In this document: one piece after another, positions 51,436 to 60,300 of the stretch
Layout: each line of letters starts with the position of its first letter
Numbering within the stretch: position 1 is the stretch's first letter
Assembly (NCBI GenBank): GCA_020638875.1
Contig: JACKHS010000007.1
Location: 1 to 64,000 of the forward strand
Direction of reading: 5' to 3'
DNA: 64,000 bases
Origin: Planctomycetota bacterium
GTDB taxonomy: Bacteria > Planctomycetota > UBA1135 > GCA-002686595
The notes under the pieces: model-generated
The model's database searches: none
Seen by the model: only the letters and a program-made list of their open reading frames with translations
What the model was told of the DNA's origin: nothing
Position numbers and translations under genes: made by a program

Positions 51436-52791
51436 CTACTCCGCCGCCGGCGCCGCGTCGACGGGCGCGCGGGCCAGGCTGCGCTCCAACAGCAGCTCGT
51501 AGATCGGCCGGCCGCCGAGCGCCTCGGCGACCAGCGTGGACATCGAGCACGCCAGCAGCAGCGGCAGGATCAGGTCGAAGCTCGCGGTCAGCTCGATCGC
51601 GAGCGCGATCCCGGTGAGCGGCGCGCGCACGGTGGAGGAGAAGAGCGCGCCCATGCCGACGATGGCGAAGACCGCGGGGTGCACGTCGAACACGTCGAGG
51701 CGGTCGACGCCCAGGCCGATGCCGACGCCGAGCAGCGTGCCGAGCGCGAGCATGGGCGTGAAGATGCCGCCGGGGATGCCGCTGGCGTAGCTCAGCACCG
51801 TCGCGCCGAAGCGCAGCGCGAACAGCAGCAGCAGCGTGGGGATCGCGAAGCGCAGCGCGACGGCGTCGGTGATCGCCTGGTACCCGCCGCCGGTCACGTC
51901 GCTCCAGGCCCAGGTGGCCAGGCCGACGGCGGCGCCGACGAGCACGCCGACGGCGAGGCGGCGGTTCGCGCTCAGGCGATCGAGGCCGCGCAGCAGCGCG
52001 ATCAGGCTGCCGTTGAAGAGCACGCCGACCAGGCCCAGCAGCGCGCCGAAGAGCGGGAACAGCCAGAGCGCGGAGAGCGCGGGCGCGGGGAAGGCGGTGA
52101 ACTCGAAGACCGGGCCTCGGTGCGACACGGCGCGCGAGGTGACGTCGGCGCAGGCCGAGGCGACCAGCACGGCCTGGACGGAGGTGAAGCCGTAGTGGAA
52201 GCGCGGCCGCATCTCCTCGATGACGAAGAGCACGCCCGAGAGCGGCGCGTTGAAGGCCGCGGCGAGCCCCGCGGCGGAGCCGGCCGCGAGCAGCGCGTGC
52301 GCCGCCTCGCGCCGCAGGCGCAGCACCTCGTTGACCAGGCCGCCGAACTGCGCGCCCATCTGCACCGTCGGCCCTTCGCGCCCCACGACCATGCCGCTCG
52401 CGAGCGCGCACACGCCGCCGAGGAACTTGACCGGCAGCACGCGCCGCCAGCGCACGGGCCGCGTGCCCTCGAGCGCGCCCTCGATCTCCTGCACGCCGCT
52501 GCCCGCGGCCTCGGGCGCGAAGCGTCGCACCAGCCACAGCGCGACACCGACCAGCGTCGCCGTGACCGCCATCGAGGCGAGCAGCGCCGGCGCTCCCGAC
52601 CACGCGGACAGTCCGTCGTGCAGCACGCGTTGCAGCCGCTCCACCGCCGCGCGGAACGCGGCCGCCAGGAGCCCCGCGCCCGCGCCCACGACGCAGGCCG
52701 CGGCGAAGACGCGCAGGAAGCCCGGCGCGATGCGGCCGCGCCCCTCCGGCTCGGTCGCGGTCGTGTCGAGCGGCGGGAGCGAGGGCGACAT
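51436..52791 (-). CDS. ClC-family chloride channel / H+-coupled chloride transporter
   Basis: A 451-aa polytopic membrane protein. The chloride-pathway motifs are complete: GSGVQEIEG (GSGIP-like), GREGPTVQMGA carrying the gating Glu, and GIPGGIFTP. FVIEEM contains the internal proton Glu that marks exchangers rather than pure channels, so Cl-/H+ antiport is likely. There is no C-terminal CBS pair, as in the short bacterial form. It stands alone between the sigma-fusion gene (101 bp) and pgl (85 bp), all on the minus strand. A role in acid resistance or ion balance is inferred only. Confidence 0.92.
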   Translation of the reverse strand: MSPSLPPLDTTATEPEGRGRIAPGFLRVFAAACVVGAGAGLLAAAFRAAVERLQRVLHDGLSAWSGAPALLASMAVTATLVGVALWLVRRFAPEAAGSGVQEIEGALEGTRPVRWRRVLPVKFLGGVCALASGMVVGREGPTVQMGAQFGGLVNEVLRLRREAAHALLAAGSAAGLAAAFNAPLSGVLFVIEEMRPRFHYGFTSVQAVLVASACADVTSRAVSHRGPVFEFTAFPAPALSALWLFPLFGALLGLVGVLFNGSLIALLRGLDRLSANRRLAVGVLVGAAVGLATWAWSDVTGGGYQAITDAVALRFAIPTLLLLFALRFGATVLSYASGIPGGIFTPMLALGTLLGVGIGLGVDRLDVFDVHPAVFAIVGMGALFSSTVRAPLTGIALAIELTASFDLILPLLLACSMSTLVAEALGGRPIYELLLERSLARAPVDAAPAAE

Positions 52792-52876
52792 CGCCGCGCA
52801 GTCTAGCAGCCCGGCGCAGCGCGCCCCCGGCCTCGCTCGCCGCGCGCGCCGGTGCGCGTCGCGTCGAGCGCGGCGC

Positions 52877-53578
52877 TCAGGCGCGCGGCGCGAGCGCGGC
52901 CGCGGCCGCGGCGTCCACGAGCAGCGTGGCGCGCGCGTGCTGCAGGCGGCCGGCCGGGATCGCGGGGTCGCCCGCCAGCAGCCGCGGCAGCACGGCGGCC
53001 TTGGCGGAGCCCGTCACGACCCACAGGACGCGGCGCGCGCGCTCGAGCGCCGGGTAGGTCAGCGTGAGGCGGCGGTGCCCCGCGTACTCGCCGGTCACGG
53101 CGACGTCCCGATCGACGACGTCGAGCACCGGGTCGCCGGGCACGAGCGACGCGGTGTGACCGTCGTCGCCGAGGCCGAGGTGCACGACGTCGAGCACGGG
53201 CGGTGCGCCGGCGAGCGTCTGCAAGTCGCGCGCGTACGCCGCGGCCGCAGCCGCGAGGTCGGCGCGCTCGACCGGCAGCGCGTGGACGCGCTCCGGCGCG
53301 AGGGCGACGCGGTCGAGCAGGCAGGCGCGCAGCTGCGACAGGTTCCGCGCGGGGTCACCCGCGGGCGCGACGCGCTCGTCGACCTGGAAGAGGTGGACGG
53401 CTTCCCAGGGCAGCTGCTCCGCGGCCAGCGCGCGCAACAGGGCCGCCGGCGTGCGCCCGCCGCTGAGCGCGAGCGTGAACGTACCCCGCGCCGCGACGGC
53501 GTCGCGCGCGGCGTCGGCCAGCCAGCGCGCCGCGCGCCGCGCCACGGCGGCCGCGTCGGGGAGCACCTCGAGCTTCAC
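52877..53578 (-). CDS. pgl: 6-phosphogluconolactonase
   Basis: Hydrolyses 6-phosphogluconolactone, the second step of the oxidative pentose phosphate pathway. The 233-aa protein matches the DevB/SOL family: LALSGGRTPAALLRAL near residue 40 (phosphate loop), LFQVDERVAP, and HLGLGDDGHTASLVPG with the catalytic His, then VTGSAKAAVL. It lies 63 bp downstream of zwf, with gnd upstream, so the three oxidative-branch enzymes are encoded consecutively. Confidence 0.92.
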   Translation of the reverse strand: MKLEVLPDAAAVARRAARWLADAARDAVAARGTFTLALSGGRTPAALLRALAAEQLPWEAVHLFQVDERVAPAGDPARNLSQLRACLLDRVALAPERVHALPVERADLAAAAAAYARDLQTLAGAPPVLDVVHLGLGDDGHTASLVPGDPVLDVVDRDVAVTGEYAGHRRLTLTYPALERARRVLWVVTGSAKAAVLPRLLAGDPAIPAGRLQHARATLLVDAAAAAALAPRA

Positions 53579-53641
53579 GGCCGGCCGGACGCCGCGACGT
53601 GCGTCGCCTCGAGCGCAGGGTGAGGGCGGGCGCGCACGAGC

Positions 53642-55021
53642 TCAGTCCTCCGCGACGAACCAGCCGCCCGGGAGCAGCGCGTCGGCCTCGGCGGGCCCCC
53701 AGGTCCCGGGCGCGTACGCGTGCAGCGGCGTGCTCGCGCGCAGCACCGGGTCGACGATGCGCCAGGCCTCCTCGACCCAGTCCTCGCGCGCGAAGCGGTA
53801 GGGGTCGCCGTTCAGCGCGTCGTGGATCAGCTCCTCGTACGGGTCGGGCTCGCCGAGCAGGCTGTGCGTCAGCTCCAGCTCCACGGGCTCCGCGCGCGGC
53901 TGCGCGCCCGGCTCGTCGTCGCAGGCCTGGATCGCGGCGCCGAGCGCGATGACGAAGTCCGGGCTGAGGCGGAAGCGGACGTGGTTCGCCGGCAAGCTCA
54001 CGCCGTCGACGATCGGCGGAGGGCAGCGCAGCCGGACCACGACCTCGGTGCGCGTGAGCGGCAGGCACTTGCCGGCGCGGATGTAGAAGGGCACGCCCTG
54101 CCAGCGCCAGGTGTTCACGCCGAGCTTCAACGCGACGAAGGTCTCGACGTCCGAGTCCGCGGCCACGCCGGCCTCGTCGCGGTAGCCGACGAACTGCCCG
54201 CGCACGACGTGCTTGGGCGAGATCGGCGCGATGCCCTTGAGCACCTTGACCTTCTCCTCGCGCATCGTCTCGGGGTCGTGGCTGCGCGGCGGCGGCTCCA
54301 TCGCGATGTTGGAGACGACCTGCAGCAGGTGGTTCTGCACCACGTCGCGGAGCGCGCCCGCGCGCTCGTAGAACGCGCCGCGCCCCTGGACGCCGAAGTC
54401 CTCGGCCATCGTGATCTGCACGCTCTGCACGTAGTTGCGGTTCCAGATCGGCTCGAGGAACGCGTTGGCGAAGCGGAAGAACACCAGGTTCTCGACCGTG
54501 CTCTTGCCGAGGTAGTGGTCGATGCGGAAGAGGTCGGACTCGGGGAAGTGCGCGTGCAGCGCGGCGTTGAGCTCGCGCGAGGAGTCCAGGTCGCTGCCGA
54601 ACGGCTTCTCGATCAGCAGGCGCGCGCCCTGCGAGAGGCCCGCCGCGACCAGGCGCTCGCCCACCAGCCCGAACAGCCCCTGCGGGATCGCCATGTAGTG
54701 CACCGCGTGCCGGTGCTCGCCGAGCTCGGCTTTCAGCGCGGCGAACGTCGCCGGATCGGCGTAGTCCCCGCTGACGTAGCGCAGCAATCCGAGGAGCTTC
54801 GGGAACGCGCGCTCGTCGACGCCGCCGCCGTGCCGCGTGACGCTCTCCCGCGCGCGCGCGCGCAGCGCGTCGAGCCCCTGGGCCGAGCGCGCCACGCCGA
54901 TGACGGGCACGTCGAGCAGGCCCCGCGCGACCAGGCGCTGCAGCGCGGGGAAGATCTTCTTGAAGGCCAGGTCGCCGGTCGCGCCGTAGAAGACCAGCGC
55001 GTCGGCCCGCGCGGCCTTCAC
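53642..55021 (-). CDS. zwf: Glucose-6-phosphate 1-dehydrogenase
   Basis: Oxidises glucose 6-phosphate with NADP+ (or NAD+), the entry step of the pentose phosphate pathway. 459 aa. The Rossmann motif is LVFYGATGDLAFKKIFPAL, the catalytic signature RIDHYLGKS contains Asp-His and Lys, and MAEDFGVQGRGAFYERAGAL and FYIRAGKCLP are family blocks. The start is GTG 55021, overlapping the gnd stop by GTGA; the open frame further upstream is not homologous. The product is passed to pgl, encoded next. Confidence 0.95.
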   Translation of the reverse strand: MKAARADALVFYGATGDLAFKKIFPALQRLVARGLLDVPVIGVARSAQGLDALRARARESVTRHGGGVDERAFPKLLGLLRYVSGDYADPATFAALKAELGEHRHAVHYMAIPQGLFGLVGERLVAAGLSQGARLLIEKPFGSDLDSSRELNAALHAHFPESDLFRIDHYLGKSTVENLVFFRFANAFLEPIWNRNYVQSVQITMAEDFGVQGRGAFYERAGALRDVVQNHLLQVVSNIAMEPPPRSHDPETMREEKVKVLKGIAPISPKHVVRGQFVGYRDEAGVAADSDVETFVALKLGVNTWRWQGVPFYIRAGKCLPLTRTEVVVRLRCPPPIVDGVSLPANHVRFRLSPDFVIALGAAIQACDDEPGAQPRAEPVELELTHSLLGEPDPYEELIHDALNGDPYRFAREDWVEEAWRIVDPVLRASTPLHAYAPGTWGPAEADALLPGGWFVAED

Positions 55022-56031
55022 GGCCGCTTCTCCACGTGACCGCCGAACGCGTGGCGCATCGCCGAGAGCACCTTGTCGGCGAAGTCCGCGCGACCGCGCG
55101 ACGAGAAGCGCTCGAACAGCGCGGCCGAGAGCACGGGCACGGGGACGCCCTCGTCGATCGCGGCGTGCAGCGTCCAGCGGCCCTCGCCGGAGTCGGAGAC
55201 GCGCCCGGCGAAGGAGTCCAGGTCGGGGTCGGCGGCCAGCGCGCCCGCCGTCAGGTCCAGCAGCCAGGAACCGATCACGCTGCCGCGCCGCCAGAGCTCG
55301 GCGATCTCGGGCAGGTCGAGGTCGTAGCGGTAGCGCTCCGGCGCGCGCAGCGGCGTCGTCTCCGCGTCGACCTCGCCCGCGTGCTCGCCGATCGAGGCGC
55401 CGCGCAGGACGTTCAGCCCCTCGGCGTAGGCCGCCATGAGCCCGTACTCGATGCCGTTGTGGACCATCTTGACGAAGTGGCCGGCGCCGGCGGGGCCGCA
55501 GTGCAGGTAGCCGCGGTCGGCGCTGCCGCGCCGCGCGTCGCGACCGGGCGTCGCCGGCGCGGCGTCGACGCCGGGCGCCAACGCGGCGAACAGCGGCTCC
55601 AGGCGCGCGATCACCTGCGGCTCGCCGCCGATCATCTGGCAGTAGCCGCGCTCGAGGCCCCACACGCCGCCGCTCGTCCCGACGTCCACGTAGTGCAGAC
55701 CCCGGGGCGCGAGCTCGGCCGCGCGGCGCTGGTCGTCGACGTAGTAGGAGTTGCCGCCGTCGATCAGGACGTCGCCCGGCTCGAGCAGCGGCGTCAGCTC
55801 GGCGATCGCGTCGTCCACGGCCGCGGCGGGCACCATCAACCAGACGGCGCGCGGCGCGTCGAGCCGGCGCACGAGATCGCCGAGCGATGTCGCGCCCACG
55901 GCGCCCGCCTGCGCGAGCGCGCGCACCGCGTCCGGCGACCTGTCGAACACGACGCAGGCGTGTTCGTGCGCGAGGAGGCGCCGCACCATGTTGGCGCCCA
56001 TGCGGCCGAGGCCGATCATTCCGAGTTGCAT
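55018..56031 (-). CDS. gnd: 6-phosphogluconate dehydrogenase, decarboxylating (short GntZ-like form)
   Basis: Oxidatively decarboxylates 6-phosphogluconate to ribulose 5-phosphate. The 337-aa length is that of the short class, unlike the ~470-aa E. coli Gnd. GMIGLGRMGANMVRRL is the coenzyme-binding motif, DGGNSYYVDD, VGTSGGVWGLERGYC and the catalytic block HFVKMVHNGIEYGLM follow. The Asp after FDRSPD at the end of strand 2 suggests an NAD-using form. ATG at 56031 has an AAGGAG (56043-56038) six nt upstream, the best ribosome site in this cluster. Confidence 0.93.
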   Translation of the reverse strand: MQLGMIGLGRMGANMVRRLLAHEHACVVFDRSPDAVRALAQAGAVGATSLGDLVRRLDAPRAVWLMVPAAAVDDAIAELTPLLEPGDVLIDGGNSYYVDDQRRAAELAPRGLHYVDVGTSGGVWGLERGYCQMIGGEPQVIARLEPLFAALAPGVDAAPATPGRDARRGSADRGYLHCGPAGAGHFVKMVHNGIEYGLMAAYAEGLNVLRGASIGEHAGEVDAETTPLRAPERYRYDLDLPEIAELWRRGSVIGSWLLDLTAGALAADPDLDSFAGRVSDSGEGRWTLHAAIDEGVPVPVLSAALFERFSSRGRADFADKVLSAMRHAFGGHVEKRP

Positions 56032-56147
56032 GACGTTCTCCTTCCGTGCGCCCGGGGTCGGCCGGGCTCCGTCGCGTGGGGGACGCGCGCTCTACGCGGG
56101 CTGCGCGGCGCGGGGCGGCGCGGCTCGCCGCACCTCGCGGTGACGCT

Positions 56148-57233
56148 TCACGAGGCGCCGCCGATCCGCGCGCACTTGGCCGCCATCCCCGCGAGCAGCC
56201 GGTTCCACGACGCCACGAAGGCCGCGGCGCCCTCTTGCTGGAGCCGCTCGGCCAGCGCGGCGACGTCGACGCCCTCGCGCTCGTGGCGGGCGAGGACCTC
56301 CTCGGCGTCGCCGCCGTCGGGCGCGAGCGCGGCGCCCACGCGGCCGTGGTCGGCGAAGGCGTGCAGCGTCGCCTCGGGGATCGTGTTCACCGTGTACGGC
56401 GCGAGCAGCGCCTCGACGTACAGCGTGTCGGGGGCCGCGGGGTCCTTCGTGCCCGTGCTCGCCCACAGCACGCGTTGCGGCCGCGCGCCGGCGTTCTGCG
56501 CGCGTTGCCAGCGCGGCGACGCCTGCAGCTCGCGCGCCGCGGCGTAGGTGCGCTGCGCGACGGCGATGCCCAGGCGGTTGCGCAGCTCGCGCGGCACGCG
56601 CTCAGCGACCGCGACGTCCCAGCGGCTGACGAAGAGCGACGCGACCGAGCGCACGTCGGGGTTCAGCCCGGCCTCGATGCGCCGCTCGACTCCGCGCAGC
56701 CAGGCGTCCGCCGCGGCCAGGTACTGCTCGCGCGAGAAGAGCAGCGTCACGTTCACGGGCACGCCCGCGAAGGTGACCTCCTCGATCGCCGCGAGGCCCT
56801 CGCGCGTGCCGGGGATCTTGATGTGCAGGTTGGGGCGGCCGGCGCGGGCGAAGAGCGCCTGCGCGGCCGTGACCGTCGCCGCGCCGTCGCGCGCGAGCAG
56901 CGGCGAGACCTCGAGCGAGACCCACCCGTCGACGCCGCCGGTGCGCTCGTGCACGGGGCGGAAGACGTCGGCCGCGCGCGTCAGGTCGTCCAGCGCGAGG
57001 TCGAAGAACAGGTCCTCGCCCGCGCGGCCGGCCGCCGCGCCGGCCCGGATCGCCTCGTCGTACGCGTCGCTGCCCGCGAGCGCGTGGTCGAAGATGCTCG
57101 GGTTCGAGGTCAGACCGGTCACCGCCAACTCGTCGACGTAGCGCTGCAGGGTGCCGGAGTCGAGCAGGTCGCGGGTGATGGTGTCGAGCCAGAGGCTCTG
57201 ACCGCGGGCGTGGAGTTCCTGGGTGGCGTTCAT
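56148..57233 (-). CDS. tal: Transaldolase
   Basis: Transfers a three-carbon dihydroxyacetone unit between sugar phosphates in the non-oxidative pentose phosphate branch. 361 aa, the length of the stand-alone Tal class. SLWLDTITRDLLDSG, GLTSNPSIFDHAL and the Schiff-base Lys in NLHIKIPGT are clear, followed by VPVNVTLLFSREQY, VASLFVSRWD and LWASTGTKDP. It lies 116 bp upstream of gnd on the same strand and joins the oxidative-branch genes in what may be one transcript. Confidence 0.93.
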   Translation of the reverse strand: MNATQELHARGQSLWLDTITRDLLDSGTLQRYVDELAVTGLTSNPSIFDHALAGSDAYDEAIRAGAAAGRAGEDLFFDLALDDLTRAADVFRPVHERTGGVDGWVSLEVSPLLARDGAATVTAAQALFARAGRPNLHIKIPGTREGLAAIEEVTFAGVPVNVTLLFSREQYLAAADAWLRGVERRIEAGLNPDVRSVASLFVSRWDVAVAERVPRELRNRLGIAVAQRTYAAARELQASPRWQRAQNAGARPQRVLWASTGTKDPAAPDTLYVEALLAPYTVNTIPEATLHAFADHGRVGAALAPDGGDAEEVLARHEREGVDVAALAERLQQEGAAAFVASWNRLLAGMAAKCARIGGAS

Positions 57234-57289
57234 GATCTGCGGCGGTACGGGCGGGACGCGCGGCGGTGAGCGCGGAAGTGCGGCGAGCG

Positions 57290-59674
57290 CTACGTCGCGC
57301 GCACCTCCACGTGGAAGTCGGTGCCCTCCCAGCACTGGCTGTCGAGCCACTGGAAGGTGAAGTCGACGCGCGCGCCGGCCGGCAACTCGCGCGTGGGGAG
57401 GTCGACGCGGTGCAGGCCCGGCAGCAGCGTCTCGGTGAGTGCGTCGTGGGCCGAGGCCCAGCCGTCGGCGGTCCAGTGGACCAGCGCGGGCGCGCCCGTC
57501 TCGATGCGCAGCACGGAGCGCGCGGGGAGCGTGCGCAGCTTGTGGTTGAAGCGCCACAGCCGCACGCGCCGCGGCGCGTAGTCCGCGCCGTAGCGCGCAG
57601 CGACCTGCGGCGGCGTGTCGAACACCGCGCCCTCCTCGAGCGAGCGCACGAGCTTGACGTACTCCGCGTGCGCCCACACGAGCGGCATCGCCGAACCCGA
57701 GGGCCGGCCGGGCTGCAGCTCGCGCGCGGGGAGGGCCGGCCCGTCCCAGACCTGCTCGGGCAGGAGGTCGTGGTTCGTGAAGCCCCGCGCGGCGTCGAGC
57801 AGCGCGCGCGCGGCGTCGGTGCGCCCCGCGGCCAGCTCGTAGTGCGCGCGCTCGAGCGTGAGCAGCGGCCACGGGCGTCCGATGCCCGTGCCGTCGAAGG
57901 GCGCGCCGTCCGCGTGCTCGCCGTAGCCGTCGCCGTTGTAGCGGCGATAGCAGGGTCCGGCGGGCAGCTCGACGCGCAGCAGGGCGTCGATCACGCGCAC
58001 GGTGTTCGCGATCCGCGGGTCGTCCGGCCGGCGCAGGCCGAAGCGGACGAGCGCCAGCGCGTCGGGGCTCACCAGGTCCTCGGCCTCGACGCGGTCCGCG
58101 CCCGGCGGCCGGTTCTTGATCGGGAGCAGCGCCTTGCCCGGCGCGGCGGCCTCGTCGGCGCCGGCGGCCGCGATGCGCACGTAGTACCCGTCGACGTCGA
58201 AGCGCCGGCAGAGCTCCGTGTCCGTGACGTAGGTCCAGTCGTCGATCGACTCGTACCAGACGTCGGCCGTGTCCTGCAGGGAGTCGGCCAGGTCGGGCTC
58301 GCCGGCGGCGCGCGCGCGCTCGCCCGCGATGACGAGCGCGGCGATCTCGGTCGCGATGGTGTAGGGCGAGTACCCCGCGTCCTCCTCCCAGCGGTCCTGC
58401 CCGGTGACGGGCCCGTTGCGCGCGAGGTAGAGCGCGGCCGTGCGGACCATCGGCCAGAACTCCGCGGCCACGTCGGCGGAGAGGGCGCCCTTGCGCAGCG
58501 CGAGGTCGACGAGCAGGATCGGCAGCGCGGTCTCGTCCATCTGCACGCCGCCCCAGTACGGTCGCCCGTCGAGCCACATGTTCTGCGGCCAGTGTCCGTC
58601 GGGCGCCTGCGTCGTGCGCAGGTACTGGAGCACGCGCAGCACCTCGCCGCGCGCGTCGAGCGCGAGCAGCCCGCCCGCGGTCTCGACCAGGTCGCGCGGC
58701 CAGACCAGGTGGTAACCGCCGAGGTCGCCGTCGCCCTTGGAGAAGCCCCACGGGATCGACAGGCTGGCGATCGTCCCGCCGGGGAAGCTCTTGGACTCGT
58801 GCGTGCGCAGGACCATCGCGCTCGTGCGGTACGCCGCGCCGCGGTCGGTCGCCGCGCGCGTGGACGCGTGCCACGCCTCCCACTCGCGGCGGTAGCGCGC
58901 GAGGATGCGCGCGGGGTCCGAGCGCACGCTGGAGAGCGCGCGGTGTCCGGCCTCGGCCGGCGTCTCGCCGAAGCCCAGCGCGAGCACGAAGCGCCCGTCG
59001 GCGGGGAGCTCGAGCTCGCCGCAGAGCGCGGTGTTGCCGTCCTCGGCGAGGTCGTACGCCTGCGTGATCCGCCCGTTGCGGTGCAGGTCGGTCCACGCGT
59101 CGGAGCTGCCGACGAAGCCGACCGTTCGCGCGCGCCACGGGGCGGAGCACGCCAGCGCCAGCGCGCGGCCGCGGCCCTCGGCGAACAGCATGGGGACGCC
59201 CTCGTACTCGCCCACGCGGCCCGTGTTCCCGTAGCCGTGATTACCCAGGTGCGGCGCGAGCAGCACGTGGACGCGCAGCGCGTCGGCGTCCGCGCCGCGG
59301 GGCTCGAAGCGCACCTGCTGCAGCAGCACGTCGCGCTCGGGGTCCGTGAAGACCGTCTTCTCGACGCGGTAGCGCCCGCGCGTGCAGGTGTTCGTGAGCC
59401 GGTACGCGGGGACGCCCGGCGCGACGGCCTCGAGGCGGTGCTGCGTGTCGCGCTTCTCCTCGGAGAAGAAGTCGGGCGCGCCCGTGACGACGAGCCCGAG
59501 GTCGCGCGTGCACGCCTCGTCGATGCGCGGGAAGTAGACCTCGTCGAGGATGCCGTGGCTCAGCGTGAACCACACCCGGCTGCCCGCACCGATGGCGGTG
59601 CCGACGCCGTCCTTCGCGCTCGAGGTCCAGCGCGGCTCCATGCCCGGTGCACCGGGTGCCCTTCGCTCGCTCAC
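57290..59674 (-). CDS. Glycoside hydrolase family 15 (glucoamylase-like)
   Basis: A 794-aa enzyme expected to release glucose from alpha-glucans or related oligosaccharides. N-terminal APGMEPRWTSSAKDGVGTAI and RVWFTLSHGILDEVYFPRID are typical of bacterial glucoamylases, followed by a beta-sandwich (residues ~15-270) and the (alpha/alpha)6 barrel with LVWPRDLVETAGGLLALD and SPYTIATEIAAL, and the catalytic-base motif LLPEQVWDG. No signal peptide is seen. GTG at 59674 is preferred because it keeps the conserved APG-x-EPRW start; an ATG at 59641 would trim it. Its place beside tal-gnd-zwf-pgl suggests storage-glucan breakdown feeding that pathway. Confidence 0.9.
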   Translation of the reverse strand: MSERRAPGAPGMEPRWTSSAKDGVGTAIGAGSRVWFTLSHGILDEVYFPRIDEACTRDLGLVVTGAPDFFSEEKRDTQHRLEAVAPGVPAYRLTNTCTRGRYRVEKTVFTDPERDVLLQQVRFEPRGADADALRVHVLLAPHLGNHGYGNTGRVGEYEGVPMLFAEGRGRALALACSAPWRARTVGFVGSSDAWTDLHRNGRITQAYDLAEDGNTALCGELELPADGRFVLALGFGETPAEAGHRALSSVRSDPARILARYRREWEAWHASTRAATDRGAAYRTSAMVLRTHESKSFPGGTIASLSIPWGFSKGDGDLGGYHLVWPRDLVETAGGLLALDARGEVLRVLQYLRTTQAPDGHWPQNMWLDGRPYWGGVQMDETALPILLVDLALRKGALSADVAAEFWPMVRTAALYLARNGPVTGQDRWEEDAGYSPYTIATEIAALVIAGERARAAGEPDLADSLQDTADVWYESIDDWTYVTDTELCRRFDVDGYYVRIAAAGADEAAAPGKALLPIKNRPPGADRVEAEDLVSPDALALVRFGLRRPDDPRIANTVRVIDALLRVELPAGPCYRRYNGDGYGEHADGAPFDGTGIGRPWPLLTLERAHYELAAGRTDAARALLDAARGFTNHDLLPEQVWDGPALPARELQPGRPSGSAMPLVWAHAEYVKLVRSLEEGAVFDTPPQVAARYGADYAPRRVRLWRFNHKLRTLPARSVLRIETGAPALVHWTADGWASAHDALTETLLPGLHRVDLPTRELPAGARVDFTFQWLDSQCWEGTDFHVEVRAT

Positions 59675-59742
59675 GCGGGGAGTGTACTCGCGCGGCCCTC
59701 CCGCGCGTGCCTGCGTCTCCTCGCGTCGGGACGCGCCGCGCC

Positions 59743-60300
59743 TCAGGCGGGCGCCGCGACGGTGAGCTCGCGCACCAGGCCGCGCGCGAGCGCGGCGAGC
59801 GCGGCGTAGAGCCCCGACGTGCGCGCCAGGCGCTCCAGCGGCGCGTCGGCCCACGCGAGGTGCTCGGCGGCCAGGACGCGCGCCACGGCGGGCGCGCGCT
59901 CGTCGGCGGCGGCCCACAGGAGCAGCAGCGCGCCGAGGTGGTCGTGCGGCGCGCCGCGCGCGGCCTCGCGGTCGTACTCGAGGGCGGCCGCGCGCGCGAG
60001 CGCGCGCACGCGCACGGCGGGCTCGCCCTCGAAGCGGCCCTCGGCCCACAGCGACTGCACCAGCGGCGCGCTGCGCGGGCCGAGGAAGCGGTCGTGGTAG
60101 TCCGCCGCGCGCTCCTCGAGCCACGCGGCCTCCTCCGCGGGCGCGGGCAACGCGACGCCCGCCTCCGCGAGCGCGCTCGCCACGGGCTCGGCGCGCAGCC
60201 GCGCGAGCAGCGGCGCGTCGAGCTCGCGCAGGAGCAGCAGGCCGACGAGCTCCGCGGAGGAGCGCAGCGCCTGGCGTTCGTCGGGCGACGCGTCGGTCAC
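59743..60300 (-). CDS. TorD/NarJ-family molybdoenzyme chaperone
   Basis: A 185-aa all-helical cytosolic protein. The block ADYHDRFLGPRSAPLVQSLW, with its aromatic-FLGPR signature, and the late HDHLGALLLLWAA helix fit the TorD/DmsD/NarJ chaperones that guard folding and Tat export of molybdopterin enzymes. GTG at 60300 overlaps the stop of the oxidoreductase gene by four bases (GTGA), so the chaperone is co-translated with its likely client. The sequence is divergent and the family call rests partly on this neighbour. Confidence 0.75.
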   Translation of the reverse strand: MTDASPDERQALRSSAELVGLLLLRELDAPLLARLRAEPVASALAEAGVALPAPAEEAAWLEERAADYHDRFLGPRSAPLVQSLWAEGRFEGEPAVRVRALARAAALEYDREAARGAPHDHLGALLLLWAAADERAPAVARVLAAEHLAWADAPLERLARTSGLYAALAALARGLVRELTVAAPA

